64,000 bases of DNA from Lumbricus terrestris (GCA_949752735.1 OX457047.1:7975244-8039243); one strand, 5' to 3'; shown: positions 41,831 to 54,110, counted from the first letter of the stretch. Program-made: numbers and translations. The notes: generated by a model from the sequence alone, not told the origin.

Positions 41831-42950
41831 TTATGGATCAATTCATGTCACATGGAACACATCATGCCACCATATAGAGAATCATGTCACAACGTATAAA
41901 ATATGTAGCATCGCATGCGAATAAATGCATCCGTCACGTCATCGCAGGCAATCGGCGGAAATCCCGGCCTCTCAAGTAACTACTCCTTGTCAAGCTAACA
42001 TACCGGAAGTCAGAGTGCGAATGCGCGTAACGTAGACGGTCATCCCACAGGACAGTTCGGCTTGGATAATCAAATGAGACAAGTCATAATATGCGGATGA
42101 TATCTTGCTATAAATCGAGAAGTTCACGACGTTCTCGCTAGATGTCGAAAGGCTTTCACTCGATCTAAAATCGGCCTCCAGGTGGCGTGCGGTGCAGCTG
42201 GGAATTCTGGGATCGACGGAAGCTGAACCGAAACAAAGGCACCGCAATGGGGAATTGATTCACGTGACATCCGGTTGACCCAGTTGAAGATCAAACTAGG
42301 TCAGAGTGTTATATTCAACAGACGGCGTCGCTTTCGAAGTTCAAATTGCGTTTAGTTATACGAAACTCTTTCACTAAAACGTCACTCTTAAGCTAGCCAC
42401 AAAGAACTAGTTTCTTCAAAAATGCCATCAGATGAGTTATCCCGAAATCGGTGTCCGGTTGAAGTACGACTCCAGTCGCCACGGGGACCAGAGACAAGGT
42501 TTATTTTGAGACAAATCTTTTGACCTATTTCTAAATAATTATTATTAATCAAGAGTATTATTTCAATGTAGTTCCTGAAATTTAGCAGCATCTAGCCCGA
42601 TAGGTAAATTACCCGCTGCCATTTTAACACCTCTTTTACGTATAATAACCATTTATATAAATCGGTCTAACGGCGCATTGGAATGATACATACGCTGCAA
42701 GTGCAATAACATCGTTATCGGCATTTGATGCCACGAAATATCTGAAAAGGCTTTGAATTCTAGCACATCCGGTGGTGCCAGACTTTCGCCTGGGAAACAA
42801 ATATTGACGCAATAGTCATCTTAGCCACGAAACATGGTTTAGAACAACTCAAACTACTGCTACTATTTGTTGTTCAATTCCATGAAAATCCGTGTGAAGC
42901 CAGTGAAAGAAGAGTGCGCATTGCAGATGCAAGATATGTATGTAGTACCA
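41831..42950. other. Unassigned intergenic DNA
   Basis: ATCATGTCA is repeated four times between 41820 and 41890. No gene supported. Confidence 0.45.
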
Positions 42951-43172
42951 TGTACATGTATGAACACTTGTTATAGCGACCCTTCAAGTAAGCTACTAAG
43001 AGGCGCTCCCGACTACAGTGAGGACGCTGAATCGGAGTTTCACGCCAAAGCGCACGGCCAATTGCAAGTTAAGGACTTGCAGGTTGAGGGTACCCACGCA
43101 GCGGCTTGAGGTGGATTCGAACCTGCAACCTTCCGGTTCCAAGGCACTGAACATACCCCTACAGGGCCTACA
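42951..43172 (-). mobile_element. tRNA-derived SINE (type A), diverged
   Basis: Minus strand: GGTTCGAATCC box B and GAGCGCCTCTTAGTAGCTTA tail are clear. The head is eroded. Confidence 0.75.
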
Positions 43173-43204
43173 TCATGGTAATGCTGACACGGAATCCAAG
43201 CTTC

Positions 43205-43330
43205 GCCAGTGCACGTCCGCGCCTTACTGCTAGAGTGCCAGACTCAAGCCTGGAAGAAGGAGGAGGGTGACACTAGCGTTATTTGTTGTCACTCAGTGTC
43301 GTTAATCTGAAACTACTATAATCGAATTCT
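43205..43330 (+). repeat. Hairpin module copy with covarying stem 2
   Basis: AGAGTGCCAGACTCAAGCCTGG, then GACACT (43269-43274) pairing with AGTGTC (43295-43300), where other copies use GACGC/GCGTC. CGTTAATCTGAAACTACT follows. Confidence 0.6.
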
Positions 43331-44520
43331 ATACTATTTCAATTTTTGGGTGACGGTTTCGACACCTCTTCTACTATTAAAAGAAACCGTATAAGTGGAA
43401 ATTGTGTCTTACGGCTTTTCAGTTTTTAGCATTCAAACATACAAGTATCGAACTGCAGTGATCCATTCTACTAGTGAGAAAGGCATGCACAAGAATCTCG
43501 GTATTTATTTAGTTTAGAGCCACTGATTCATTGGCATTCAGACTGCGACCTCCTTCGGACTATACTTTTTTTGACAACCCTTCTCACTTGACACAGCGCA
43601 CGTGAGTAAACTGGTGCCCTGCGCTTGGTTTCGTGTGGCACTTTAGAAATTTTGGAGATTATCATTACGATTACGTTTACGATTACGACAGCTCAATGAG
43701 AGAGGATTTCGCTATACTTTTGGAATAAGTAAATTAGTTGTGAATTATAAAAAACCTGTGTGACATCGATGATTTTGCATCATTGATAATCTATAAATGA
43801 ATGTGAAAATAATGGAGTGACTTATTGTTTGAATTCTGGCATAATCCACGTTAATGCAAATCAAACCGTTTGCGCTTGGATTGGCATGTGGGAGACGACC
43901 GCTTGACAATACGGAATCTTTATGTTTCAAAGTAATAAAATATGTGCTACGACTATAAAGCGGACGTTGCACTGTTTTCTCCACAAAATAAACGGTTGAA
44001 ATGGTCATATGTTGCCGTACAGCAGTGTAGATGATCTGAAAATGTTAGAGAAAAAACTGAACATGGGGTTGTGTCAGGGTGGCCAACTAATTTACTGGTG
44101 CTGGGAGCAAACCAACCGCAAGAGCTGAGGGTTTATGGGGCCTGTTCTTTGTCCATCGCAAACAACCAATGAAGTCGAGCTCAGAAATGCACCGTTCTAA
44201 GGGAAGGCACACAGAGGACATCAACGATGCCATTAGGCGACCACAAAACTTTGGAATAACAATAAAATTCAGTTGATTTCTGACTCAAATTGCATGGGAT
44301 GCAGTCCGATGCACAATGTGGAACGGGTTAAAATGTATGGACATACCATATTGATGTCAACAGACATTGATACCGCAAGATAGCGCTACACAATTCGACA
44401 CAGTCACGTTAACAATATTCAGAACAGTAAGTTACTTAAAATTCTAGTAAAATTCTGAAATTTTAATCTTTAGCCAGACATGTTATGCTCTTGTCGACGT
44501 CAATGGCTTCCGGTAAAAAA
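43331..44520. other. Unassigned intergenic DNA
   Basis: Contains a PSE/TATA-like pair (TTTCGACACCTCTTC at about 43350, ACCGTATAAGTGG at about 43388) and a fragment of repeat S (GTGAGTAAACTGGTGCCCTG at 43602). No gene supported. Confidence 0.4.
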
Positions 44521-44690
44521 GATTTCGTATAAACTTGGTTATTCTTCGACACCTTCAAATCGGTTCATACAGATCTTTTTAACATGTCATTTTCACCTGA
44601 AAAATATTTCGTATAAACTTGGTTATTCTTCGACACCTTCAAATCGGTTCATACAGATCTTTTTAATTTGTCACTTCCACTTAATTACCA
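44521..44690 (+). repeat. 84-bp tandem duplication
   Basis: TTTCGTATAAACTTGGTTATTCTTCGACACC...AGATCTTTTTAA starts at 44523 and at 44607 and is almost perfect. The unit includes a GACACCTTCAAATCGG PSE-like block. Confidence 0.95.
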
Positions 44691-44929
44691 ATCACCCATC
44701 ACGCAGCATTATGTTGCGATCGAACAATGCAATTTACTGATTTCACTGGAATTTGAATGGAATTTAGCAAAACAAACAGCCAAACTGCTCAAAAGTTTTT
44801 TTATTTATCAATGTCAACGGCATATCCCAATATACCCGGCTCAACGCCCACTTTATGTGAGATTGAAATGACTATAGAATTCTAACTCATGATACTACTT
44901 CCACTTTTAAAGACTTATTAATTAAAACA

Positions 44930-45390
44930 GATTGGGTGCCAGTGAAGCAGTTATGCATTGAGTTGATCCACACAGGTTTTTGTGTAATGATAATCTATCT
45001 GGTCCAACTTATTTTATATGGTGTCCCTCAAGGCTCAATCCTTGGTCCTTTTTATTTTTAATTTTCATCGTCGACCTTCCCAAATTTCAATTCGTCGAAC
45101 TGCTTCGTTAAATTTTATTTGCTGTCGACTTTAAATCATTTTTATCTCATGCATCTTTTGATCAACTGATTAAGTTAGAGTCTGGTTAAAAGCAAATAAA
45201 CTTTCCTTAAACCGTTCTAAAACTGATGATATTTATTTCAGAGTAGGCCTAACTAAAAAAAATATCCAGTCCACAGATAACAAGTTAATTATTGATAATA
45301 TGACAATTATCAGGGTCGAAACATACAAATTTCGCAATGTTTTAGTTGACCAGCACTTGAAAAGGCATATAAATGATTATCAATGATTAG
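44930..45390 (+). pseudogene. Degenerate Jockey/CR1-group reverse transcriptase fragment
   Basis: Across frames: GVPQGSILGP (45013-45045), LIFIVDLPKF, then NKLSLNRSKTDDIYF (about 45195-45240) and VETYKF.NVLVDQHLK. The order fits RT motifs 4 to 7. The FADD box is lost. Many stops. Confidence 0.7.
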
Positions 45391-46019
45391 TGTAGAGAAC
45401 AAAATTATCCTCACCTTCATTTCGATCATAACAGAAGCAACTCCAAACAGAGTAACTCTTCAAAACGACTATCTGCCTACCGTTAAACTCACACTAAACA
45501 ATTCGCTCAGCAAAACCGACCAACGTTCTTCACCGGAATGTTGTAAGTCTGCCTGCGAGCAAGGTAAGACCCGACACTTATAAAGCAGCGCTTTATCGAC
45601 ACGCACGCGCTTTGGCTGCCGTAGCACTCACAACGCCCTCGTATCATCACTTCATCAGCCAATAAAATGACGATAATTTTCATCGCACTGTGACTTGGCG
45701 CTTGCAGCGTTGGGGCTTTGGTTAATATGTTGTGTGGATTGACAAATTCAAGAGGATATCAGGTGGAAATTACTGTTGAACGCAAGCAGTTATTAGGTGA
45801 ACTGTTGACCCCGGAGTACATGTCTATAATCCGCCTTCTGATTCGACTTGATTTGATCGGACTTAAGAATCTAGATGGATTTGATCGGATCTAAGCTTAG
45901 GCATAATTTATATCGTTGATGATTACGTTTCTAACTTACAATGTGTGTATTGCCTTCATTTCAATACCTTACAATGTTTTATCGAACCTCACAGCTTTGC
46001 ATTATCATACCATTCTGTA
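45391..46019. other. Unassigned intergenic DNA
   Basis: A 66-codon frame at 45383-45583 is unrecognised. No repeat matched. Confidence 0.35.
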
Positions 46020-46697
46020 CTGTAATCCAAAAAGGTCATGACAACAGGAAATTGGATTAGTTTTAAGATAGATGGAGAGGAAATAGAGGTGGTAAAAAGC
46101 TTTACATTCTTGGGATCGCTGATCGAAAAAGAGGGAAAATGTGATCCAGAAATAAAACGAAGGTTAGCGATAGGGAAAACCGCAATGATTGGACTGGAAA
46201 AGATATGGAAGGACAAACATGTAAGTTTAGATACTAATAAGAGGCTCGTGAGAGCACTGATCTTCCCTACAATATTATATGGCTGCGAGACATGGACAAA
46301 GACAAAGAATATGGAGAAAAAGATTAACGCATGCGAAATGTGGATTTGGAGGAAGATGTTGAGAATATCTTGGACAGAGAAAAGAACGAACGAATCTATA
46401 AGAATGGAGATAGGATTGGAAAACGAAGAATCGTTAAAACAACTCGCGACAAGATTGAAGCTAAGATTCTTCGGGCATGTAATGCGATCTGATAGTTTGG
46501 AGAAGGAAATGATGCTGGCTTGCGGTGAGGGAAGGAGAAGACTCGGCAGACCAAGGACGAAATGGATGGACGAGATACACTACGTAACTGGCATGAATTT
46601 GGAAGAACTGAGGGACTTGTCTGCGAACAGAGAACAATGGAGAATGTGTGTCAGGACGATCGCTAGAGCTCTACGAGCTGACAGCACAAGGTGACAA
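46020..46697 (+). pseudogene. RTE-like (BovB-type) non-LTR retrotransposon ORF2 C-terminus, 5'-truncated
   Basis: A clean 218-codon frame (46038-46694) shows SFTFLGSLIEKEGKCDPEIK, RRLAIGKTAM, LVRALIFPTILYGCETWT, EMWIWRKMLRISWTEKRTNE, RLKLRFFGHVMRSDSLEK, GRRRLGRPRTKWMDEI and a natural stop. This is the RT thumb and C-terminal domain of an RTE-like ORF2. RT palm and endonuclease are missing, as expected from truncated reverse transcription. It is the best-preserved LINE fragment in the window and is likely young. Confidence 0.9.
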
Positions 46698-46955
46698 GGT
46701 GAATCCAAAATTATTACCTTTCGGTGATTTTGCTGGACCCAAAATGTGATATAAATAGTTCAGATGATTATATACATGTGCCAGTAGAGTGGGTGCATAT
46801 AAAAAAGATAATTATACGTATCAAGATTATAATTGTACTGGTTTCATTGTGAAGAACAAATGTCCCCCACCCCCAAATCCCCAGGGTTTTACCCGATACT
46901 CTTAAAAATTAAGTGTGGAGAGCTATGCAAGATAAAATAATTACTGAAACAACCT
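46698..46955. other. Putative LINE 3' UTR and unassigned DNA
   Basis: Follows the ORF2 stop. No tail repeat is obvious. Confidence 0.35.
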
Positions 46956-47415
46956 GCGGCCAAAACCAAGAGTGGTAAGAGAATTATTGATGGTCGCACT
47001 GAAGTCGATATGGGAAGATTTACCTCTTCAACACAGTAACAAGGCCTTAAAGAACTTTACAAAGAAACTGAGACCAGATGTGACCACTGGTGGTGGACAC
47101 ATTAAACACAAGTTGCGAAGCAATATCAAGTTTATTTGATAACAATTGCAATAATTTGAGATGTGATTTACAAAATAATTTTTGGTTACTTTTTGAAGCG
47201 TTACGTTCTTGGATCGTCGAAAAACAGTGGATAAGCTCACTAAAAGTGATATAACTTTTGTTCTGTTTGAAAGGTCTTGGTGAAATTTGGCTATTGTATG
47301 TATAGGCCTAGATATGAATTATCTTTAAGCTCGTAAAATTTGATTTAAAATTCTTATTGTTGGCCAAGATATTGGCAAAATCCGAAGGGAATTACATTTT
47401 TTGACCCACCCTGTA
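46956..47415 (+). mobile_element. mariner/Tc1-like element remnant (right part)
   Basis: AAGAGAATTATTGATGGTCG, GTCGATATGGGAAGATT and RPDVTTGGGHIKHKLRSNI-like coding (about 47070-47130) match the minus strand of 51645-52085. It ends in the terminal sequence ATTTTTTGACCCACCCTGTA, whose complement TACAGGGTG is a known type of mariner-like end. Left end not found. Confidence 0.55.
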
Positions 47416-48110
47416 CATGCATAGATGCATATTTACCACCAATACATGGCATACATTCGACTACACTACAGGCCTTTGGCTAGATACACACATACTATCA
47501 TGTTACCTGTCCACAGTCGACCTCAATGAACCTTCCCTCAGACGTTCCAAATAGATCGTAATATTCTTAATTATTTCCTTAATTAATCTCTTTGTACCAG
47601 GTAACAGCACGCACCGGTCTCAGTCCACTAACGCTGCAATCTACGATGATATCGAGAAATCCACATCACTGCAGCAGCGCCATTTACGCGGCGCCAGGCA
47701 CAATCTTCGAGGAGCAGGCTGCTGTTGCCAATTCACGTCGCTCCGTTTGGGTGGGGGTGAGCCACAAAACCCAACGGCAATTCTCACCCTGTCCTCTGGG
47801 AACCAGTTGAGATTATCTATCGGCTTAGGAGGGGCACCTCTTCTTGATTGTGGCAGAGGTTTCAATCAGGTGTCCTTAGGGTCGTGCCCTGTTACTGCGC
47901 CATATGCATGCACATTGTCGTAATAATTACTATTATCATTAGTTGCACCCTTGTTATCCCGTGGATTTAGAAACTGTAGACTAGTTAAGGACTTTAAATA
48001 GACCCGATTCAAATGATGTGCAGCTGCAACTTCGTCGTCGCTCGGTCTCTGACAGCGCTAGTCTCACGCATTGAGAAAGATGAGAATGAGAGATATGCTG
48101 ATGACTTCGT
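47416..48110. other. Unassigned intergenic DNA
   Basis: No supported gene; frames at 47592 and 47641 overlap on opposite strands and are unrecognised. Confidence 0.35.
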
Positions 48111-48275
48111 TAAATATAACACAGTTTACAGGTTTTAGTAGGCACAACGAGCCATCACTGAAAAGCTGAGACAATGCGTGGCTGTATTTAGACACCACTG
48201 AAACGTTTTCAATGAAGCCATATATAAACTTGAACAGTTCAGTTTTTAGATTACATGATTTTTTTATGTGATTCA
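48111..48275 (+). repeat. PSE/TATA-like module, paired with 49070-49245
   Basis: CACAGTT.ACAGGTTTTAGTA, CAATGCGTGGCTG, ATTTAGACACCACTGAAACG (48187) and CCATATATAAACTT (48218) are followed by TTAGTTTTTAG. The same order occurs at 49070-49245. The TATA-like box is about 20 bp past the GAAAC of the upstream block. Confidence 0.6.
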
Positions 48276-49069
48276 TTATTCAATATTCATACGAATGTTG
48301 AGAGCTGTAGAGAATTATCAAACAAAACATGCATCCTGAACGTGGAGCTATCGGACGAGAATTAGCTTCAGGCATCCCTTCCGGTAAAGGGTGACCTTGG
48401 AATACACTGTGCTGCAACGCTGGCACTTTCTGCCTTCTTGCCATATGCTGCGAGCACTAGATAAATCCTGGAAAACATAGTGCCACCAGAATCAGCCGAC
48501 ACCCCGCACAATCTAATGGACACAGCGCTAAAAGCATGATCAACATGCACTTACGGGATCCGAACCACCATCCGGATCATCAGTTCACCATCAATGAGAA
48601 TGGGGCAGCCTCTGGACCAGAAATGCATGAGTCTGCTGGGATGCTGCACTTGACTGCATGGGCTCGTCTCTAAGCCTCTCAGGCTCCACACACGGAGGAT
48701 TGGTTGCTAGTACCCCCGGACGACTCAAAGTGTAGGGGAGAGTGCTCCAAGATGCGCTTTTCTTATGTGCGGATTCCAGGTGAAGTACATGCTTGACCTA
48801 AATGCAAAGAGTGATGATTAATAAAGCAATTACAGCAATCGTGGAAGTCAATTCAATAAGATCGTTTGGGTAAATTAAAAACGTAGATATTGCCAAGCTG
48901 GGTGTCTTAGGACCCGTGCTACAAGACGCCCGTTATAGTATTGGCATTCTGGAACAATGGAAAGTGAGTAAAACAGGTGTATGTAAAACAAGTCTAAAGA
49001 TGTACCATTTTTGTTCTACCATTTAAGGATGTTAAAAACTTCATGCATTTTTTAGACTAAGGCAGAAGA
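48276..49069. other. Unassigned intergenic DNA
   Basis: No recognised motif in any frame, no matched repeat. Confidence 0.4.
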
Positions 49070-49245
49070 CACAGTTCACAGGTTTTAGTAAACCGCCATG
49101 CAGTCGCTCATCAATGGCTCGTTTTGAGCCATCGGTGCATGAGCGACTAGGATAATGCGTGGCTGTATTTAGACACCACTGAAACACTTTCCACCAAAAC
49201 TATATAAATGTTTCAATAGTTTAATTTTTAGTGCATGAATATGTT
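49070..49245 (+). repeat. PSE/TATA-like module with an upstream hairpin
   Basis: ATTTAGACACCACTGAAACA (49167) and ACTATATAAATG (49198) correspond to 48187/48218. Just upstream is an imperfect hairpin at 49102-49148: 10-bp outer stem AGTCGCTCAT/ATGAGCGACT and inner stem ATGGCTC/GAGCCAT with a short loop. The paired copy lacks the hairpin. Confidence 0.55.
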
Positions 49246-49289
49246 GGTGTCATAATTAATGATGTTTCATTTAATGAGAATGTTTCGCA

Positions 49290-49435
49290 TCTATCTTACA
49301 TAATATGCGGTGTGCCACGATGTTCTATTCTGGGACCTCTACTGTTCCTAAAATACGTGAATGATTATCTCGTATGCCTCATCACTACTCCATTTTATTA
49401 TGTTTGCTGACGACACTATAATGTAGGCCTATTTA
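49290..49435 (+). pseudogene. Reverse transcriptase fragment
   Basis: Frame: CGVPRCSILGPLLFLKYVND; then in another frame FADDTIM. This is RT motifs 4 and 5 of a CR1/Jockey-group element, with a frameshift. Confidence 0.7.
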
Positions 49436-49504
49436 TGTCAAACAAGATATATCCCGTGTAGATGTACTAGTTTTGTTCTACCATTTAAGGATGATAAAAC
49501 TTTA

Positions 49505-51295
49505 TTCCGAGGCCGTCTATGTTTTTTCACGCTGTAACGGTTAGTTCGCGAAGTCGTGGACTTATGTGGACATACGCTTAGGCTGCAACTTAAATTTGGA
49601 AAGATTTAATGTTTTCTAGTTACTCAATTTTCATTACGCCAGCGTTTTTCGATGAAAATAAATGTAAGAACTTGTGATCGATGTCGTTCAGTGTAAAACA
49701 ACAGAATTGCGTTATTTACTGATTGAACAAAAATCTTTGAAGAACGATTTTAATGTTAAAATATTCCGACAGGGATGCTACAAAACTGAACTATTTTGTT
49801 TCTTTTTAATTTAGTCCTGTTTTTCCGTTTCCTAGTTATGTAAAAATTACGCTTTTTACGTTTTTGACACGTAATATGATTATCACTAGACATTCACTGC
49901 ACAGTACAGAGTCCAGAGCTTCTGTTGACCGATATCGGCTGCAATTGTTCGTTTTAAGCTACATGTATATATATACGACATGGGATGCTAGAATATATAT
50001 ATAATTATATACGACACGGGATGCTAAAAGCAGTCCGCACATGTGCTGCTTCCAGAATAATTATTATTATAATAATAACTCTGTTTAGACACCTTCAAAT
50101 CACGCATTATCGATGCAATATTAATTCAGCTACGAGGCTAAAGTTACATATTTTTGACCACGTGAGATAATCAGTTTCAATCAGTTCATAATTAATCAGT
50201 TTAACATAGCTGCTTTATCTTATTAAATTTTCCATTCACGACAACCAAATTGCTGTGTAAATGGTTGGTCATCATAAGAATACAATATTACTCATTATTG
50301 GATTTAGGATTCTGTGTGTAATTTTAAATTATTTGACTTGTTATTGGTTCTAGAGATGATGTATGTTTATTGCTTTATATGTGCAATAAAATGTGGATAG
50401 CAATTTGTCAATTAAAGAATATTCTCATATTTTCCATAATCAGCCAGTTGATCGACTACTGACAATCTTCTATAGCCTATACTGCAAGATATTGGGTCAG
50501 ACGCTGTATTTCAGCACTCAGTAAAATAATGAAAAGTTTATTATAGTCCAGTCTCTTTGTCCAGTTTACCGAAATGTCTCTATATCGAGATACGATGGGT
50601 GATGGAATCAAGCTCGTAATTCAACGAAGATGAGAAGAGAGTCTATATAACATAGAGAAAAGTTTAATCCATCGTATGACGACACCTTATGGCAAACCTG
50701 TTGTTGATGTCGGCAGGAATCATTTTGAAGAGCTTTTCACCGTTTAAAATGAAGGAAGCAGCTCATATAACTAGGTCCACATTAGGAACGGAATTCCTGC
50801 TCAAAATCTTCTTGCTCTATGCATCTATTTTTGGAACAGTTCTTTCAGATAATCATCGACACAGCACCAAAATTGAGGAACATGGCCGCGCAATATTTAC
50901 ATAAAGTAATGAATGATGAAAATATATGAATTGCTATATGAGTGATTTAAAGGTGTCTGAAACATGGTCTAATATTAGTTAATGATTACCTAACAAATTT
51001 GAGGCTTGTTTGTTTGTATGTGCACTTGTTATGGCGCACCATCAATCTCACTTCTCAGAAGCCCACCCGACTGCAGCGCGGATACTGCATCGGAGTTTCA
51101 CGCCGAAGCGCTGAACAATTGCGAGTGAACAACTTGCCCAAGGTTTCTACGCGGCGACTTAAGGTGGATTCGAACCTGCACCATCCGACTGCAAGGAAAT
51201 GAACATACCTACTACACCACCACGACCACGTAGGGACTAAACAAAATGGGAAGTTTGCCGTAGAGTGCATGCGGCTTAAAGGTGGCTAAAGAGAG
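49505..51295 (+). repeat. Segmental duplication block B (partner of 9690-10063 plus 16750-18710)
   Basis: Contains the uninterrupted counterparts of the Gmr1 site (about 49990-50010), the SINE-C site (about 50675) and the SINE-A site (about 50800). A 100-bp block at about 49575-49690 is private to this copy. Confidence 0.9.
51000..51231 (-). mobile_element. tRNA-derived SINE (type A), shared with block A
   Basis: Orthologous to 18418-18642. Box B GGTTCGAATCC is intact, the head reads TGGTCGTGGTGGTGTAGTAG. Confidence 0.88.
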
Positions 51296-51640
51296 CCTAG
51301 TTGCAGCTTTCACCGTTGCAATGGAAACAAGGAACTCATTCAACGAAGTTCAACTGACGAACGAAATTCCTGCTCATGATGTCCCTTTTTATCTACGACA
51401 TCTTGGAACAAACCATTGAATCTCCATCGAAATTTCACCAAAATTCACTGCAATTTTGTCATAAATTTAGTAATTCTAAGTAGTAGTGGTAGTAGTAGTA
51501 GTAGTAGTTGCAGTTTACCGTTACTGTGTGTTAGCAAATACCATTAACGAAGCCTGCTGCTTTATCCAGACTTGGAACTGGCACTGGCAGAGCGCGACCA
51601 ATGGTGGAGTTAATAATTCCAAGTATTGAAAGATGGAAAT
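51296..51640. other. Unassigned DNA with a minus-strand hairpin module fragment
   Basis: GCCTGCTGCTTTATCCAGAC, TTGGAACTGGCACTGGCAG (51550-51597) is the module on the minus strand. (GTA)n lies at 51483-51505. Confidence 0.5.
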
Positions 51641-51644
51641 ATAT

Positions 51645-52085
51645 ACAGGGTGCGCCAAAAAAGACCTACTTAGGTTTTTTTGGAAAAATCTTGGCTAAAA
51701 GTAAGAATTTTGAAATGAAATTTTACAGTCTTAAAGAAACTCATATTTACACATGATGGCCAGATTTCATCAAAATATTTCAAACAGAACAAAGGTTATA
51801 CCACTTTTAGTCAGACCACCCACCTTTTTTGACGATCCAAAAACGCAACGCAGCAAAAAGTAGCAAAAGCACGATTTTATTAAGTCATATCCCAAATAAC
51901 TGTTTGGAAATGATCCTGATAGTGATTCACAACTTGTGTTCAATGCCACCACCAGTGCCAAAACTTTTTTGAGTATCTTTGCAAAGTTCTTGATGCCTGT
52001 TGACGAATTCCAAAGGCAAATCTTCCCATATCAACTCCAATGCGCCCATCAATTCTCTTACTGCTCATGGTTTTGGCTAGCGATG
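51645..52085 (-). mobile_element. mariner/Tc1-like element remnant
   Basis: It begins TACAGGGTGCGCCAAAAAA (51648), the mirror of the end at about 47400, and on the minus strand encodes RIDGRIGVDMGRFAF and, after a frame change, TGGGIEHKL. This is comparable to the C-terminal GGGH.EHL of mariner-like transposases. Frame-broken. One end joins repeat S at 52085. Confidence 0.55.
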
Positions 52086-53300
52086 AATATATTCCAGCAA
52101 CAGAATTCTCTCCACTTGGCATTACCAAGACACTAACCCTCGCCTCATGGCTTAGCGCTCATAAATGACCTGGTACCCTGCTCTAAGTTTCTCAATTTCG
52201 CTTTATAAGTATGGCAAAAATCTTGCGATTACAATGACAATTTACACAATGTCATAACCATTTCGATGGCAATAAAAACACGAATATTATGCGCTATACA
52301 GACACCATTAAATGAACCTCTTCAGGTGCTATATTCTTCAGTTTAATATTGGGCCATTAATGACGTCATCTAGATGTTATAAAACATGTTGGAACAGTCC
52401 CAAAAACAGTCGGTTGAGTAGGTTCCTAGGTGTTGATATAATTAAAATAATGCACTCCTACTTCCAAGTTCTAGATCTCTAATTGGCAACAGAAAATCGG
52501 ATCCCTGAGCAAAGCAGCCACAATCTAATTTTAGTCTTTATGAGCAATTTAAAAAACATTAAAGTGCGAAAAGTGTATGAATCCAACAACCGAGTGATAT
52601 TAAGGTATGATTTCATCAAGTTGTTAAATATTAAGAAATATTGTATTTTAAAAGGCATAGATCTCCAACTCTGTATGGATACCCAACCACAGGTTCCTAA
52701 AAGCCACCAGGACCATGGACAATTCCCCTGTCCCCTCTCCGTGGTCCTTGCTAAAATTCGGTGAAAACCGCTCAAGAAATATTTCACATCTAACTTATAT
52801 CATCGGTCTTTCAAATTTTAGACTTACCTCGTAAATCTACACAACAAGGATTTTTATCGTGCAGTTCTCCTAAAAAACAGGGCAGTTCTAAGTGGATTTA
52901 TGCAGTTGTAGAAGCACTTATTTTAGCTAATAATAGCAAACAAGGTCATTGTCCGCCGATTGAGAGTAATTTACAATGGAGAATGCAAAAGGAAAGAATT
53001 ATTGTGCGGTCCAGAAATTCATTTAAAAAGTCCTGCTGCACGAAGGTATACGAGTGAATAGTGACGAGCTCTCCGACATTTCTGGTCTCCGGTCCAAACT
53101 TTTCACCACACGGCTCAGTTCTACTTCCATCTATTTGTTTTTCTATGTTCTGAACACGGTCATCATCGTCATCATCATCAGTCTCAACTGATGGCCATCA
53201 CAGACCGACGCCTGTCTAGGTTTCCCTCCGCACAACCTTTCCGATATCGAATGCGTTGCGTAGAAGAATTGCGATTTCTTGCAATGCTTGTCATCCGTCA
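52086..53300 (+). repeat. Dispersed repeat S, copy 4 (long form)
   Basis: Collinear with 8165-9250, and with 19185-19990 for its ends. Includes ATACAGACACCATTAAATG, CCACCAGGACCATGGACAAT, GGTGAAAACCGCTCAAGAAA, GTCATTGTCCGCCGATTGAG and CATCAGTCTCAACTGATGGCC. Confidence 0.8.
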
Positions 53301-54110
53301 CTTCTCGCGCTCTGGCAGTGCCAGTCCCAAGCTTTGGTGAAGGAGGTGGGCCACGTGAATGACCTATGTCATCATGCAGTGTTGAACTGCAACTACTACT
53401 ACTACTACTTTATGAAGGAAAAGATATGACAGTCGATGACAAAATAATGCGCGCCCTCTTGTGCATACCTTAATGAGATATGTAAATATCCATATATTAA
53501 TCATAGCAATTGCTGGTACACCGTCTGAGTTATGGGAAAAAAATTGTTTCGATCACGACCTCTCTTGTCATAACTATTAAGTCCTCGTCAAATACAACAA
53601 TTACACACCGTCGAAACTGTTTCGATTGCTGCTATACAAGGTTGAGTCTCGACAGGCAATTAATAGGGTCCCCACTGTTGTCCTGTTAGCGCAACATTGT
53701 GCATTTTGGCGCTAAAAGCAAAAAGAAAAGATATTTTGAGCTCAGAAAGAAAGTCTGAAAAAGTGTGATATAACGCCAGTTGAAAATAAGAAAAAGTTTC
53801 CTTCCTTCTCCCCTTGGATGTAGTTCAGGAGTAGTAAACCGAAATGTGGAAAATAATGGCTACACAACAAGCTGAATTTTTCACGATAGGTGCAGAGTTA
53901 TGAATTGAGAAAAAAACCAAAGTGCCCATCAATACCCCAAGAGCTCTTTCTGAAAACCAAAGTGGCGTCAAACATGGCCGTTCCTTTTCCAGGGTCGTTA
54001 GTTATCACCTAGAAAAGGCTCTTAAAAATCTGACTTTTTCAAGATTTTAGTTTCACGACACGATGGTGTCGTGAAACTAAAACTGCTGCAACAATTGTGT
54101 TGATGATGAG
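53301..54110 (+). repeat. Hairpin module and unit X, first copy
   Basis: The module body (GCAGTGCCAGTCCCAAGCTT at 53316) is followed by a diverged Z element (53537-53600, minus), a PSE/TATA-like pair (ATTACACACCGTCGAAACTG, GCTATACAAGG), GCGCAACATTGTGC.TTTTGGCGCTA and TCAAACATGGCCGTTCCTTT. Unit X recurs at 57970-58770. A perfect 17-bp inverted repeat (54045-54061/54066-54082, loop GATG) closes it. Confidence 0.75.

Noticed and set aside
46038..46694. Host gene of 218 residues
   Set aside because: The GCETWT...RMLRISWTEKRTNE and GRPRTKW blocks are the C-terminus of RTE-like ORF2, a 5'-truncated transposon.
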